From Flavobacteriales bacterium (lineage in GTDB: Bacteria > Bacteroidota > Bacteroidia > Flavobacteriales_G > NORP312): a stretch of 36,807 nucleotides of DNA. The translations under genes and the position numbers were made by a program. The stretch lies in assembly GCA_018669945.1 (NCBI GenBank), contig JABHTA010000195.1, positions 1 through 36,807 on the forward strand. The letters run 5' to 3'. The notes under the pieces are model-generated. The model ran no database searches. It worked only from the letters and a program-made list of their open reading frames with translations, and was not told the origin of the DNA. This document shows, piece by piece, positions 28,957 through 36,807 of this stretch. Positions within the stretch are counted from its first letter, which is position 1; each line of letters opens with the position of its first letter.

Positions 28957-29493
28957 TTATTTAACGGGAATAGTAGCTGCGGTTGTTATTCCTAGTTTCT
29001 TTTTCACCAAAGGCAGAATGTTATCTCCATCCGGTTTGTGAAGTAGAACTGCAGCATCAAATACATAATTGTATCCATTTTCAGCAGCGACTTCAGAAAT
29101 TGCTTTTTTCGCTATTTCGACAAGACCTTCCATTAATTCTACTTCTCTTTGTTGAATTGCTTCTTGAGCAGAAGTTTGAAATTGCTGAATTCTAGTTTCT
29201 AAATCTTGAATTTCAGAAATTTTTGTTTGAAGGATTAAATCACTCGCTGTTCCAGAAGCCTCCATCTCTTGATATTCAGCAACTTTTCTTTGATATTCTT
29301 GCGACATTTGTTGAAGACTAGCCTCAAGAGTTTGGTATTCGCCTTGAAGTTTTTTTTCTAGTTCAGCTCTTTCTGGCATGGCAGCAAGCAGTTCGTTAGA
29401 ATCTATGTGTGCGAATTTTCCCTTTTGAGAATATGCAGATACAGATACAGCTATAAGAAGAGTTAATAGAGTACTTTTTAAAATATTTTTCAT
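28957..29493 (-). CDS. OmpH/Skp-family periplasmic chaperone
   Basis: 178 aa; 'GKFAHIDSNELLAAMPERAELEKKLQGEYQTLEASLQQMSQEYQRKVAEYQ'; signal peptide. Confidence 0.9.
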   Translation of the reverse strand: MKNILKSTLLTLLIAVSVSAYSQKGKFAHIDSNELLAAMPERAELEKKLQGEYQTLEASLQQMSQEYQRKVAEYQEMEASGTASDLILQTKISEIQDLETRIQQFQTSAQEAIQQREVELMEGLVEIAKKAISEVAAENGYNYVFDAAVLLHKPDGDNILPLVKKKLGITTAATIPVK

Positions 29494-29513
29494 TTGTTTT
29501 TTTTTAAGGTGTG

Positions 29514-29521
29514 CAAACTTA
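29514..29521 (-). promoter_or_regulatory. Candidate -7 element (TAAGTTTG) overlapping the stop codon of the upstream ompH
   Basis: CAAACTTA on + strand; TAA of the motif is the stop of ORF 29519..30043; no -33 found. Confidence 0.25.
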
Positions 29522-30043
29522 TTTACTTCCAGTTGAATATCCTAATTTTTTCAGTACATCATCACTTTTATCGTAACGAGTGTTTGCATATAATATATTG
29601 GATTGACCAGCACGATCTAAAATAACTGAGTATGAACTAGCTTCAGCAATTTCTTTTATTGCATTATATATCTGATCTTGGATAGGTTGCACAAGTTCTT
29701 GCCTTTTTTTAAAAAGTACTCCTTCTACACCAAATTTAGCTTTTTGAAAGTCTTTTACTTCTTGCTCTTTCCGAACGATTTCATTTTCTCGTTTAGCTTT
29801 CATATCTTCGTTTAGCAAGATTTGTTCTGCTTGATATGCTTTATAAAGGCGGTCAATTTCAGTATATTTTGCTTCAATTTGTTTTTGCCATTTTACAGAA
29901 AGTTCATCTAACTGTTTTTGAGCAGCTTGGTACTCTGGAATATTTTTAAGAATGTAATCCGTGTCTACGTAGGCAAATTTTTGAGCAAAAGAAAATGTTG
30001 ATAAGCCAATAAGGAATAAAAGTAGAGCAGCTGTTTTTTTCAT
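29519..30043 (-). CDS. OmpH/Skp-family periplasmic chaperone (tandem paralog)
   Basis: 174 aa; 'KFAYVDTDYILKNIPEYQAAQKQLDELSVKWQKQIEAKYTEID'; signal peptide. Confidence 0.91.
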   Translation of the reverse strand: MKKTAALLLFLIGLSTFSFAQKFAYVDTDYILKNIPEYQAAQKQLDELSVKWQKQIEAKYTEIDRLYKAYQAEQILLNEDMKAKRENEIVRKEQEVKDFQKAKFGVEGVLFKKRQELVQPIQDQIYNAIKEIAEASSYSVILDRAGQSNILYANTRYDKSDDVLKKLGYSTGSK

Positions 30044-30088
30044 GGTATAAATTTAAATTGTTCCGGTATAATCAAAATTGATGCCAAT

Positions 30089-32749
30089 CTATAACTCCCC
30101 AAGGTTAGCGCCAATTGTGAAATGTAATTGTCCTTTTTGCATATTAGGGAAATCAGGAACATCGTCTATTCGCCAAGCGTAATCCAACCCAAGCAACCCA
30201 AACATTGGCAAGAATACGCGAACTCCAACGCCACCAGACCGATATACGTTAAATGGGTTGTAATCGCCAAACGAACTCCATGTGTTACCTGCTTCAACAA
30301 AGCCGAGACCATAGATAGTGGCAGAAGGGTTTAATGATAACGGATATCGAAGTTCTAAGGCATATTTATTAATGATACTTGCTCCGCCAACAGGAGACAA
30401 AGTATTATCATCGTAACCTCTAAGGGCGATTATTTCTCTTCCGTCTAAAGAGAACCCCGTGAGACCACTTCCTCCTAAATAGAAACGCTCCAAAGGAGCA
30501 CTACCAAGCGAGGAGTTATATGAACCTAGGTAGCCGAATCCAACTCTTGTATTTAGCACCAAATCTCCAACGATTTTGGTGAACCAAGATGTAGTAAATT
30601 TCCATTTATGATATTCAATCCATCGATATTTATCTTGATCAGACATGTTGTTGTAATTTGGATTCTCTCCATCTAATAAAGAATAAGGCGGAGTCGCTTG
30701 TATGCTCAAAGAAACTTGTGAGCCGTTTCTAGGGTATATCGGTTGATCTATTGAATTTCTTGAAATATTAATTCTGTAAAACAAGTTGTTAGCAATACCA
30801 TCTCTAAAGATAAATTGGTTCCACTTGTCCATGATATAATGCTGATAAGTAACTTCTTGGTATAACGTGAAGTAGTCATCAGGCCAAGAGAGTCTTCTGC
30901 CTAAACCTATTGATCCTCCCGAAATAATAACAGAAGCTCTTATGGGGTTGACGATTTTTTCTTCAGAAAGTACGTCTCGTACAAAGATGTTGTCTTCTTT
31001 AAGCCATTTACTTTCGCCATTACTTTGTATGGAATGGTATGCTGTAAATGTAAATGCGTTTGGTCTACGCCCCCCCAACCAAGGCTCGGTAAAAGAGAAG
31101 TTGTAAGACTGATAAAACAATCCGTTAGACTGGGCCCTTATGCTCAATTTTTGTCCATCACCTGAAGGTAAAGGAGACCATGTACCTTTTTTCAAAATAT
31201 TACGTGCAGAAAAGTTACTAAAAGAAACACCTAATGTTCCCACCACTCGGCCACCTCCCCAGCCACCAGAAAGTTCGATTTGGTCAGAGGATTTTTCTTC
31301 AACAATATATTCAATATCAACTGTTCCGTCTGATGGGTTAGGTTTTGGAATAACGTTTAAAGTTTCTGGATTGAAATAGCCCAGTTGAGCCAATTCCCGT
31401 TGTGTTCTAATAATATCAGACCTTCTGAATAATTGGCCAGGTTGTGTTCGAATTTCTCTCATAACAACATGGTCGTTAGTTTTAGAATTACCCACTATTG
31501 ATACTCGATTAATCCTTGCTTGTTTGCCCTCATATATTCTCATTTCGAGGTTAATTAAATCTTCCGTAATACTAGTTTCTATTGGGTCTATTTGAAAGAA
31601 TAAATAGCCATCGTCCATATAAATTGAACTAATATCTCTACCGCTAGGATTCATGAATAACCTTGTATCTAGCAATCCTCTATCGTAAATTTCTCCTTTT
31701 TTTATTCCGAGAACATCATTTAGTTGCTTAGTGCTGTATTTTGCATTCCCAGACCAGATAATGTCTCCAAAGTAATATTGAGGTCCCTCGTGAATCGTCA
31801 TTTCAATACTTAAATCTCCTCCATTTCTGTACAATGTGTCGAATTTTACGCTCGCATCACGATAACCTTTTTCGTTATACTTGGCGACTATCGTCTTTTT
31901 ATCGGTATTGTAATTTTCCTCTAAATATTTGGAAGATTTCATAACACTAATTCTGAGATTTTCTCCAGCATAAGTAATGAAGTTATTTCTAAGCGAGACA
32001 AAATCTCTTTTTATAATGTTTTTAAAACTCGAAAAAAGAATGGTGTCAAATTCAACAAATGGTTTGAAATTCGTTTTACGTTTAGTTTCTTTCATCGCCA
32101 TTCGAATCTGCCAATCTTCTAGAGCAGCATTATCGTGAATCAAAATTTTATCAATTTTTACTTTTTTGTGTTTGTTAACATTGAAGACAACAATGATTTG
32201 ATTTACAGAAAGCGTGTCTTTAATCTTGTCCACTTTAATTTCTACATCAAAGAAACCTTTGTCTATGTAATAATCTTCAATCGTATTAACAGCAACATTT
32301 AGCAGGTTTTCATTCATTATTTTTCCTGTATGAAAACGAATCTCTTCTCTGATATTATCAGCATCAGTTTTGTTTATTCCTGTAAACCGATACTTGCGGA
32401 GTCTTGGAAGTTCGCTCACGTGAATGTTTAAATAAATTTGATTTCCAATAACTTTGGTTGCAGATAATTGAACATCGTCAAATAATTCCTGGCCCCAGAG
32501 ATTACGAATTGCCATTGCAATTGCATCTCCTGGAACAGATATTTTATCTTCAGTCGATAAACCAGAAAGAAGAATTAGCGCTTGTTTATCTAATTGCTCA
32601 GTTCCCGAAACCGTTATTTCAGCAATGGTATAGGTAATCGGATTTGCGTAATCCACCGCTATTGATTTATCGCCAACGGCAATTTGAGCATTTACTGATG
32701 TAACAGTACATAGCAAAATGAATAGGTGTCCTAAATTTCTAATAATCAA
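30089..32749 (-). CDS. bamA: Outer-membrane protein assembly factor BamA
   Basis: 886 aa; POTRA repeats, barrel motif 'ALELRYPLSLNPSATIYGLGFVEAGNTW' and 'GGVGVRVFLPMFGLLGLDYAWRID'; adjacent to ompH genes and uppS; TTG start overlapping uppS stop (TTGA). Confidence 0.95.
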   Translation of the reverse strand: MIIRNLGHLFILLCTVTSVNAQIAVGDKSIAVDYANPITYTIAEITVSGTEQLDKQALILLSGLSTEDKISVPGDAIAMAIRNLWGQELFDDVQLSATKVIGNQIYLNIHVSELPRLRKYRFTGINKTDADNIREEIRFHTGKIMNENLLNVAVNTIEDYYIDKGFFDVEIKVDKIKDTLSVNQIIVVFNVNKHKKVKIDKILIHDNAALEDWQIRMAMKETKRKTNFKPFVEFDTILFSSFKNIIKRDFVSLRNNFITYAGENLRISVMKSSKYLEENYNTDKKTIVAKYNEKGYRDASVKFDTLYRNGGDLSIEMTIHEGPQYYFGDIIWSGNAKYSTKQLNDVLGIKKGEIYDRGLLDTRLFMNPSGRDISSIYMDDGYLFFQIDPIETSITEDLINLEMRIYEGKQARINRVSIVGNSKTNDHVVMREIRTQPGQLFRRSDIIRTQRELAQLGYFNPETLNVIPKPNPSDGTVDIEYIVEEKSSDQIELSGGWGGGRVVGTLGVSFSNFSARNILKKGTWSPLPSGDGQKLSIRAQSNGLFYQSYNFSFTEPWLGGRRPNAFTFTAYHSIQSNGESKWLKEDNIFVRDVLSEEKIVNPIRASVIISGGSIGLGRRLSWPDDYFTLYQEVTYQHYIMDKWNQFIFRDGIANNLFYRINISRNSIDQPIYPRNGSQVSLSIQATPPYSLLDGENPNYNNMSDQDKYRWIEYHKWKFTTSWFTKIVGDLVLNTRVGFGYLGSYNSSLGSAPLERFYLGGSGLTGFSLDGREIIALRGYDDNTLSPVGGASIINKYALELRYPLSLNPSATIYGLGFVEAGNTWSSFGDYNPFNVYRSGGVGVRVFLPMFGLLGLDYAWRIDDVPDFPNMQKGQLHFTIGANLGEL

Positions 32750-33492
32750 GACTTAGCGGTAATTTGTTCGGCAGTTAGACCAAATCTGCGTTCTCTATTT
32801 TGGTAATCGAGAATTGCATTATATAAATCAGATTTCCTGAAATCTGGCCAAAGCGTATCTGTAAAGTACAATTCAGCATAAGCCAATTGCCACATTAAAA
32901 AGTTACTTATTCTGTGTTCGCCACTTGTTCTAATCATTAGTTCGGGGTCAGGAATACTGGCTGTTGTAAGGTAGTTAGAGAAATCTTCTGCGCTTACTGG
33001 TTCTTTCAATATACCTTTTTTTGTTTCTTGGGCGATTTTATTTACTGCTTGCAAGATTTCCCACTTTGAACTATAGCTTAAAGCTAATACCAGAGTCATT
33101 CGTTTGTTTTTCGAAGTTTTTTCAATGGCAATATCTAGCTCTTTTTTGGTACTTTGTGGCAAACTTTCTATGTTTCCGATTACCTGTAAGCGAATATCAT
33201 TTTTGTTTAGTGTTTTAACTTCTCCGTGTATTGAATGAACTAATAATTCCATTAAGGCACGTACCTCTAATTTGGGTCGTTTCCAGTTTTCTGTTGAAAA
33301 GGCATAAAGTGTTAGATATTTCACACCAATTTCAGCGCATCCTTCAACCGTTTCTCGAACAGATTTTATAGCATTTTTATGCCCGAAAATGCGTGGTTTT
33401 TCTCTTTGTTTAGCCCATCTCCCATTGCCATCCATGATAATAGCGATGTGCTTTGGAATCTTGTTTTGGTTTATATTTTCGGGAATACTCAT
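32746..33492 (-). CDS. uppS: Isoprenyl transferase / undecaprenyl diphosphate synthase
   Basis: 248 aa; 'IPKHIAIIMDGNGRWAKQREKPRIFGHKNA', 'LTLYAFSTENWKRP', 'DPELMIRTSGEHRISNFLMWQLAYAELYF'. Confidence 0.96.
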   Translation of the reverse strand: MSIPENINQNKIPKHIAIIMDGNGRWAKQREKPRIFGHKNAIKSVRETVEGCAEIGVKYLTLYAFSTENWKRPKLEVRALMELLVHSIHGEVKTLNKNDIRLQVIGNIESLPQSTKKELDIAIEKTSKNKRMTLVLALSYSSKWEILQAVNKIAQETKKGILKEPVSAEDFSNYLTTASIPDPELMIRTSGEHRISNFLMWQLAYAELYFTDTLWPDFRKSDLYNAILDYQNRERRFGLTAEQITAKS

Positions 33493-33551
33493 TGGGGGGA
33501 GTTTCGAAGACGCGCAAAAGTCGTTAAAATATATTGAAATTAGCAGGTTTT

Positions 33552-33583
33552 ATTGGCTTTTTAGTTTCATTTTAATAGCCAAT
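33552..33583 (-). terminator. Weak inverted repeat near the 3' end of the DUF6089-like gene (ATTGGCT ... AGCCAAT)
   Basis: 7-bp perfect arms 33552-33558 / 33577-33583 with an 18-nt loop; long loop and no clear T-tract. Confidence 0.25.
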
Positions 33584-34407
33584 TAATTATTATTTGGGTG
33601 CCAACAACTATTCAGTTTACTACCTAATCTAATAGTAAGAGTGACACCCGCAAACGAATAGTAGTCATTTACTTTGGAATTTCCTCTTTGTCTTCCGCTT
33701 GAAACGTAGGTGGTGCTAACGTCATCAATATAATCAGTCCATGTTTTTCTCTGGCTCCATTCTATGCCGAATAAAAAGCGATTAGAAAACTTAGCTTTAA
33801 TGCCAAAACCAATAGGCAATACTGCGGAGACTTTTGAATAGCCTACTCCTTCCGCATTTAACGCTGCCAATTCTTGACCACCGCCATCGATTGTGGTTGT
33901 TGGATTATATCGAAATGCACCAACACCAAGAAATAAATAAGGAGAAAAATAAATGATATCATTAGCAACACAATAAGGGAAAAAGTTGAATTCAGCTTGT
34001 CCTGAAAGTTCATAAATTTTTGATTGAAAAGATATTCCTCGTGATTGCTGCGAAACGGAGTTACTCAACGCATCATCTCCGTTAACGGTTCCATACATGC
34101 CATTTAAACGAAGAGACCACCTTGAGCTTAAATTTCTCCGCAGAACAATACCCAATGCCCAATGTGTGAGGGCTGGGTTAAATTGTGAAGCGGGATTTAA
34201 ATCCCCATTGTAATAGGATGCCCCTCCGAATATGCCTAACTCGGTACTTTTAGTATTGGGAACACTTTTCTTAAGAATGCTATTTTTCTTTTCAAAATGA
34301 TCGCTTTCCTGCGCGAAGGCGACTGTAGGAATCAATAATAGTATAATGAGCCACTTGTTCACGGAGATAAATGTATTTATATTTTGTATTGAATCTGAAC
34401 AATTCAT
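33583..34407 (-). CDS. DUF6089-like outer-membrane beta-barrel protein
   Basis: 274 aa; 'ELGIFGGASYYNGDLNPASQFNPALTHWALGIVLRRNLSSRWSLRLNGMYGTVNGDD'; conserved position next to uppS/bamA; signal peptide. Confidence 0.82.
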   Translation of the reverse strand: MNCSDSIQNINTFISVNKWLIILLLIPTVAFAQESDHFEKKNSILKKSVPNTKSTELGIFGGASYYNGDLNPASQFNPALTHWALGIVLRRNLSSRWSLRLNGMYGTVNGDDALSNSVSQQSRGISFQSKIYELSGQAEFNFFPYCVANDIIYFSPYLFLGVGAFRYNPTTTIDGGGQELAALNAEGVGYSKVSAVLPIGFGIKAKFSNRFLFGIEWSQRKTWTDYIDDVSTTYVSSGRQRGNSKVNDYYSFAGVTLTIRLGSKLNSCWHPNNN

Positions 34408-34446
34408 AAATTGTTCAACGTGGACTAATAAATTTTATTGTTCAGT

Positions 34447-35325
34447 TTAATTTCGTTGGTCTAGCCCCCAGTTCAGTTTGTTGCGAATTGTACCTAATAT
34501 GTTTTCATTATGCAATCTTGCTAGGTTAATAGTGAAATTATTTTTGCTAATTTTTAGCTCAACGGATGAATCTATGGTTTTCGAACGGGAATCTAGTGAC
34601 ACCAAAAAATCTTGACTGCGTCCTTCAATTTTTAAAGTTAGCACTTTGTCGTCAGGAATTACAATCGGTCTAACGTTTAGATTATGAGGCGCAATTGGGG
34701 TTATTTCGAAATTATTAGAACCTGGTAATATAATGGGTCCACCACAACTCAAAGCATAAGCTGTTGATCCTGTAGGGGTAGCAACAATAAGGCCATCAGC
34801 CCAATACGAGTTGAGGAAATCGCCATCAATAAAGGCATTAATGGTAACCATAGATGATGAATCTTTTTTGTGAACAGTAAGTTCATTTAATGCGAAATTA
34901 TTGGCGCCAAAGAGGTTGTTTTCTGTTTCAACTTTTAGAAGTGAACGTTGGTCTAGAGCAAATTTTCCAGCAAAAACATCTTCTAACGCGGTTTCTATTT
35001 CGTTAATCGAAACTCCCGAAAGAAAACCAAGTCTACCAGTATTAATGCCAATAATTGGAATATTGGAATCGCGGATAAACGTAGTTGAATCAAGAAATGT
35101 CCCATCCCCACCCACACTAAAAAGAAATTCTGCGGAGTTAATGATTTCATTGTTTTTGGTAAATGGCTTGACCTTATTAGAAATATTAATTCTTTGTTTT
35201 AAATAGTCTAAAAAAGGTTCATAAATCAACACTCCAACCCCAATTGAATCTAGTTTATCAAAAAACTTTTGAATATATGGTGCGAAATTGTCTGTGAATT
35301 TCCGGCCGTATACTGCTACTGCCAT
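34447..35325 (-). CDS. nadK: NAD kinase
   Basis: 292 aa; 'FLFSVGGDGTFLDS', 'GINTGRLGFLSG', 'DGLIVATPTGSTAYALSCGGPIILP'. Confidence 0.95.
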   Translation of the reverse strand: MAVAVYGRKFTDNFAPYIQKFFDKLDSIGVGVLIYEPFLDYLKQRINISNKVKPFTKNNEIINSAEFLFSVGGDGTFLDSTTFIRDSNIPIIGINTGRLGFLSGVSINEIETALEDVFAGKFALDQRSLLKVETENNLFGANNFALNELTVHKKDSSSMVTINAFIDGDFLNSYWADGLIVATPTGSTAYALSCGGPIILPGSNNFEITPIAPHNLNVRPIVIPDDKVLTLKIEGRSQDFLVSLDSRSKTIDSSVELKISKNNFTINLARLHNENILGTIRNKLNWGLDQRN

Positions 35326-35328
35326 TGG

Positions 35329-35991
35329 TTAAAGATCAAGAAATTTCATAAACGAATCGTAGCGGGTTTTTAAATCTTCTTCACGCCCACCTTGGTCATA
35401 AGCTGCTGTTACGGTATAATCATATCGATTAAAGGTCTGTAAAATTGCCCCTAAATCGTTACGATTAGTTTTAAACGTAAGTTGAATTTTAGTAGAATCA
35501 GGATGTGATGTAATAAAACTTCCCAAAATCTTAGCGTTATTACTTTCAACAATTTGAGCTATTTCTGCCAAGGAATAATCATTAACGTTTAGTGCAAGTT
35601 CAATAATTCCTCCGGTATCGCTAACTACAGACATTTCAGCGATTACCTTCATTAGTTTAGAAATTGTAATACTGCCTATATATTGGTCTTTGTTATTTAA
35701 AACAGGAATAACCGACAAATTATGATCCGAAAGTGTTTTTGCCACCTCGAACAAATGATGATGTGCGTAAGAAAAAACGCTTATTAATGGAACTCGCGAT
35801 TCATTAATAGAGTTTGAAGCAGAACCTAAATCCAATAGATCTGATTCACTAATTATTCCCAGGAAATCGCGTCCATCAACTACAGGTAAATGAGAGACTT
35901 TAAATTCATCCATCCAACTTACAGCTTTTAACGCTGGTTCGTTTGGCTTTAATGGGGGAATTTCTTCTGTTATTAAATCTCTTGCTATCAT
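35329..35991 (-). CDS. CBS-domain pair protein with ACT-like C-terminus
   Basis: 220 aa; 'LKAVSWMDEFKVSHLPVVDGRDFLGIISESDLLDL', 'LSVIPVLNNKDQYIGSITISKLMKVIA'; C-terminal 'GIIELALNVNDYSLAEIAQIVESNNAKILGSFI' ACT-like. Confidence 0.87.
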   Translation of the reverse strand: MIARDLITEEIPPLKPNEPALKAVSWMDEFKVSHLPVVDGRDFLGIISESDLLDLGSASNSINESRVPLISVFSYAHHHLFEVAKTLSDHNLSVIPVLNNKDQYIGSITISKLMKVIAEMSVVSDTGGIIELALNVNDYSLAEIAQIVESNNAKILGSFITSHPDSTKIQLTFKTNRNDLGAILQTFNRYDYTVTAAYDQGGREEDLKTRYDSFMKFLDL

Positions 35992-36013
35992 TCTAGTTAA
36001 ACGAGTATTTTTG
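35982..36013 (+). promoter_or_regulatory. Bacteroidota-type promoter for pdxJ: TTG (35982-35984) N21 TATTTTTG (36006-36013)
   Basis: Perfect TAnnTTTG with TTG at 21-bp spacing; about 36 bp before pdxJ ATG at 36050. Confidence 0.55.
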
Positions 36014-36026
36014 CATGATTAGTACA

Positions 36027-36056
36027 CAAACATAGATAAATATTGTTCAATGACAA
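36027..36056 (-). promoter_or_regulatory. Bacteroidota-type promoter for the CBS gene: TTG (36056-36054) N19 TATGTTTG (36034-36027)
   Basis: On + strand CAAACATA at 36027-36034 and CAA at 36054-36056; perfect TAnnTTTG with TTG at 19-bp spacing. Confidence 0.6.
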
Positions 36057-36766
36057 GGTTAAGCGTTAATATCAATAAAGTGGCCACACTGCGCAATGCA
36101 CGCGGAGGGAACGTACCTGATTTACTGAAAGTGGCAATGGATTGCGAACGGTTTGGTGCGCAAGGAATTACGGTTCACCCTCGGCCTGATGAGCGGCATA
36201 TTCGTTATAACGATGTTAGAGATTTGGAGCCACTCGTAAAAACGGAGCTTAATATCGAGGGATATCCAAACAAGGAGTTTATTGACTTGGTTTTACAAGT
36301 TAAGCCAACACAAGTTACCTTAGTGCCAGATCCTCCAGGAGTGTTAACATCAAATGAGGGATGGAACACAATTAAGAATGAAGCTTTGTTGACAGATGTG
36401 ATAACTGAATTTCAAATGGCTAATATTAGGACATCAATTTTTATTGACACGGATTTAGCTCAAATAGAAAATGTTCCTAAAACAGGTGCCGATAGAATAG
36501 AGTTGTACACGGAGTCTTATGCAGTTGATTTTTCATCAAACAAAGAGGCAGCAGTTGACCCATTTGTTCGGTCTGCAAAATTGGCTTATGCTTTAGGGTT
36601 GGGAGTTAATGCAGGGCATGATTTAAACCTAGAGAATCTAAATTATTTCGCTAACCAAGTTCCCTATTTAGATGAGGTTTCGATTGGACATGCATTGATA
36701 GCTGATGCACTTTATTTGGGACTAGAGAATACTGTTCAATTGTATTTGCGAGAGTTAATGACATAA
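36050..36766 (+). CDS. pdxJ: Pyridoxine 5'-phosphate synthase
   Basis: 238 aa; '[53 protein letters not shown]', '[15 protein letters not shown]'. Confidence 0.96.
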   Translation: MTRLSVNINKVATLRNARGGNVPDLLKVAMDCERFGAQGITVHPRPDERHIRYNDVRDLEPLVKTELNIEGYPNKEFIDLVLQVKPTQVTLVPDPPGVLTSNEGWNTIKNEALLTDVITEFQMANIRTSIFIDTDLAQIENVPKTGADRIELYTESYAVDFSSNKEAAVDPFVRSAKLAYALGLGVNAGHDLNLENLNYFANQVPYLDEVSIGHALIADALYLGLENTVQLYLRELMT

Positions 36767-36807
36767 AGTTAGAAAATTGGTCAAGTTTGATAGTTCATAA
36801 AGTTGAA

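Noticed and set aside
1-36807. Search for defence systems, toxin-antitoxin, phage, transposon, biosynthetic cluster, tRNA/rRNA
   Set aside because: All sizeable ORFs are accounted for by housekeeping, envelope or metabolic families; no hallmark genes or RNA genes recognised by eye (tRNAscan/Infernal would be decisive).

Overview
The window is a compact Bacteroidota (Flavobacteriia/Cytophagia-like) chromosomal segment with about 32 protein-coding genes. Genes called from translated ORFs: a partial secreted protein; a DUF5723-like/TSP3/OmpA protein with a lipoprotein partner; the C-terminal part of a split MetH; pheT; ddl; a PASTA protein; a T9SS cargo protein; rluD; a TonB-type receptor; purE; hpt; adk; obg; PAP2; crcB; a PafA-like phosphatase; threonine aldolase; an S8 peptidase; a small barrel protein; a NifU-type protein; a secreted HMA protein; gamma carbonic anhydrase; murI; two OmpH/Skp paralogs; bamA; uppS; a DUF6089-like protein; nadK; a CBS-domain protein; and pdxJ. 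I found no tRNA, rRNA, CRISPR, transposase, integrase, phage or recognisable defence genes. Most of the window is ordinary core genome, and I do not see a clear new multi-gene system. The best leads are: (1) an unlisted 176-codon reverse-strand ORF at the left edge that runs in frame into a 68-bp exact copy of a TSP3 unit of the neighbouring OmpA gene (chimera, gene conversion or assembly join); (2) face-to-face overlapping Bacteroidota-type promoters between the CBS gene and pdxJ; (3) paired CxxC motifs at equivalent positions in two PASTA domains; (4) a MetH lacking its homocysteine-methyltransferase domain and abutting pheT; (5) two convergent gene pairs whose stop codons share one palindromic CTAG.
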